Source: JBOGGN01 sp050744165 (lineage in GTDB: Bacteria > Actinomycetota > Acidimicrobiia > Acidimicrobiales > Palsa-688). Taken from it: a stretch of 5,831 bases of DNA. The stretch's first letter is position 1. Every line of letters begins with the position of its first letter. This document shows, piece by piece, positions 5,248 to 5,831 of the stretch. The notes under the pieces were generated by a model that saw only the letters and a program-made list of their open reading frames with translations, searched no databases and was not told the DNA's origin. The position numbers were made by a program, and so were the translations under genes. The stretch covers positions 1 to 5,831 of the forward strand of contig JBOGGN010000383.1 of the NCBI GenBank assembly GCA_050744165.1, written 5' to 3'.

Positions 5248-5831
5248 ATGCCCGGATTGCTGGAGGACAAGCGGCTCCTGATCACCGGCGTCCTCACGGA
5301 GGAGTCGCTGGCCTTCGGTGTGGCCCGGATGGCCCAGGAGCAAGGCGCCCAGATCGTACTCACTGGCGCCGGCCGGGGTCTCAGCCTCACCAAGCGGGTT
5401 GCCCGCAAACTGCCCGAGCCACCCGAGGTGCTGGAGCTTGACGTGACCGTCGAGGAGCACTTCAAGACGGTGGAAAAAGACCTCGACGCTCGCTGGGGCG
5501 CCCTCGACGGGGTGTTGCACGCCATTGGGTTCGCCCCTGCCAGCTGCCTCGGCGGGGGTTTTCTGGATGCCCCGTGGGAGGACGTGAGCGTCGCCCTGCA
5601 CATCTCGACCTACTCGCTGAAGGCGCTGACCGGAGCCATGATGCCGTTGCTTCGGGCCGCCGGCGGGGGTTCGGTCGTCGGCTTGGATTTCGACGCCACC
5701 CGTGCCTGGCCGGCCTACGACTGGATGGGCGTGGCCAAGGCCGGGTTGGAGTCGACCGCCCGGTACCTGGCCAAGGAGGTTGGCCCCGACAAGGTGCGAG
5801 TCAACCTCGTCGCCGCCGGGCCGATGCGCAC
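5248..5831 (+). CDS. inhA: Enoyl-[acyl-carrier-protein] reductase, InhA/FabI type, N-terminal part (3' end beyond the right edge)
   Basis: The enzyme reduces trans-2-enoyl-ACP with NADH, the last step of each fatty-acid elongation cycle in the cytoplasm; InhA is the isoniazid target in mycobacteria. The 194 residues seen cover about three quarters of the usual ~270. The N-terminus MPGLLEDKRLLITG and the segment LAFGVARMAQEQGAQIVLTG match InhA closely. ELDV at 63-66 is the cofactor-side acidic segment. HAIGFAP is at 91-97, with Ala 92 at the position of InhA Ser 94. GLDFDATRAWPAYDWMGVAK at 145-164 holds Phe 148, catalytic Tyr 157 and Lys 164. NLVAAGPMR at the edge is the conserved region after the active site. 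This combination is InhA-like rather than an ordinary SDR reductase. The ATG fits InhA's N-terminus. No fabG precedes it, unlike the mycobacterial fabG1-inhA operon; ftsH ends 94 bp upstream. Confidence 0.93.
   Translation, partial: MPGLLEDKRLLITGVLTEESLAFGVARMAQEQGAQIVLTGAGRGLSLTKRVARKLPEPPEVLELDVTVEEHFKTVEKDLDARWGALDGVLHAIGFAPASCLGGGFLDAPWEDVSVALHISTYSLKALTGAMMPLLRAAGGGSVVGLDFDATRAWPAYDWMGVAKAGLESTARYLAKEVGPDKVRVNLVAAGPMR

Overview
The window is GC-rich, densely coded bacterial DNA with five protein genes, two of them cut by the window edges. No RNA gene, mobile element, CRISPR array or origin is visible. The protein families point to a high-GC Actinobacterium: an InhA-type enoyl-ACP reductase, a 3-hydroxybutyryl-CoA dehydrogenase close to mycobacterial FadB2, and a FadD-type acyl-CoA ligase. 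A deep-branching actinobacterial lineage such as Acidimicrobiia is a guess from style, not something shown here.

Layout. Bases 494 to 1 (minus) hold the N-terminal 164 residues of a D-2-hydroxyacid dehydrogenase. Diverging from it across an 81-bp gap is an acyl-CoA synthetase (576-2132, plus). It converges on the FadB2-like dehydrogenase (3060-2194, minus), with 61 bp between the stop codons. A 92-bp divergent gap (3061-3152) separates that gene from ftsH (3153-5153, plus), a complete membrane AAA+ zinc protease. After a 94-bp gap comes the start of an InhA/FabI-type enoyl-ACP reductase (5248 to the right edge, plus).

How the genes fit together. The acyl-CoA ligase activates a carboxylic acid to its CoA thioester, and the 3-hydroxyacyl-CoA dehydrogenase catalyses a later step of beta-oxidation or its reverse. 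The enoyl-ACP reductase performs the last reduction of fatty-acid chain elongation. FtsH is a membrane quality-control protease. The region is a lipid/acyl-CoA neighbourhood made of separate transcription units, not one operon.

The most interesting signal is regulatory. All five genes carry a TANNNT hexamer ending 6 to 8 nt before the start codon, and most lack a convincing Shine-Dalgarno. This is the layout expected of leaderless transcripts, known to be common in mycobacteria and other Actinobacteria. The fadB2-ftsH divergent gap also holds an exact 11-bp direct repeat at a 20-bp period. I see no new multi-gene system; the gene content is otherwise ordinary.
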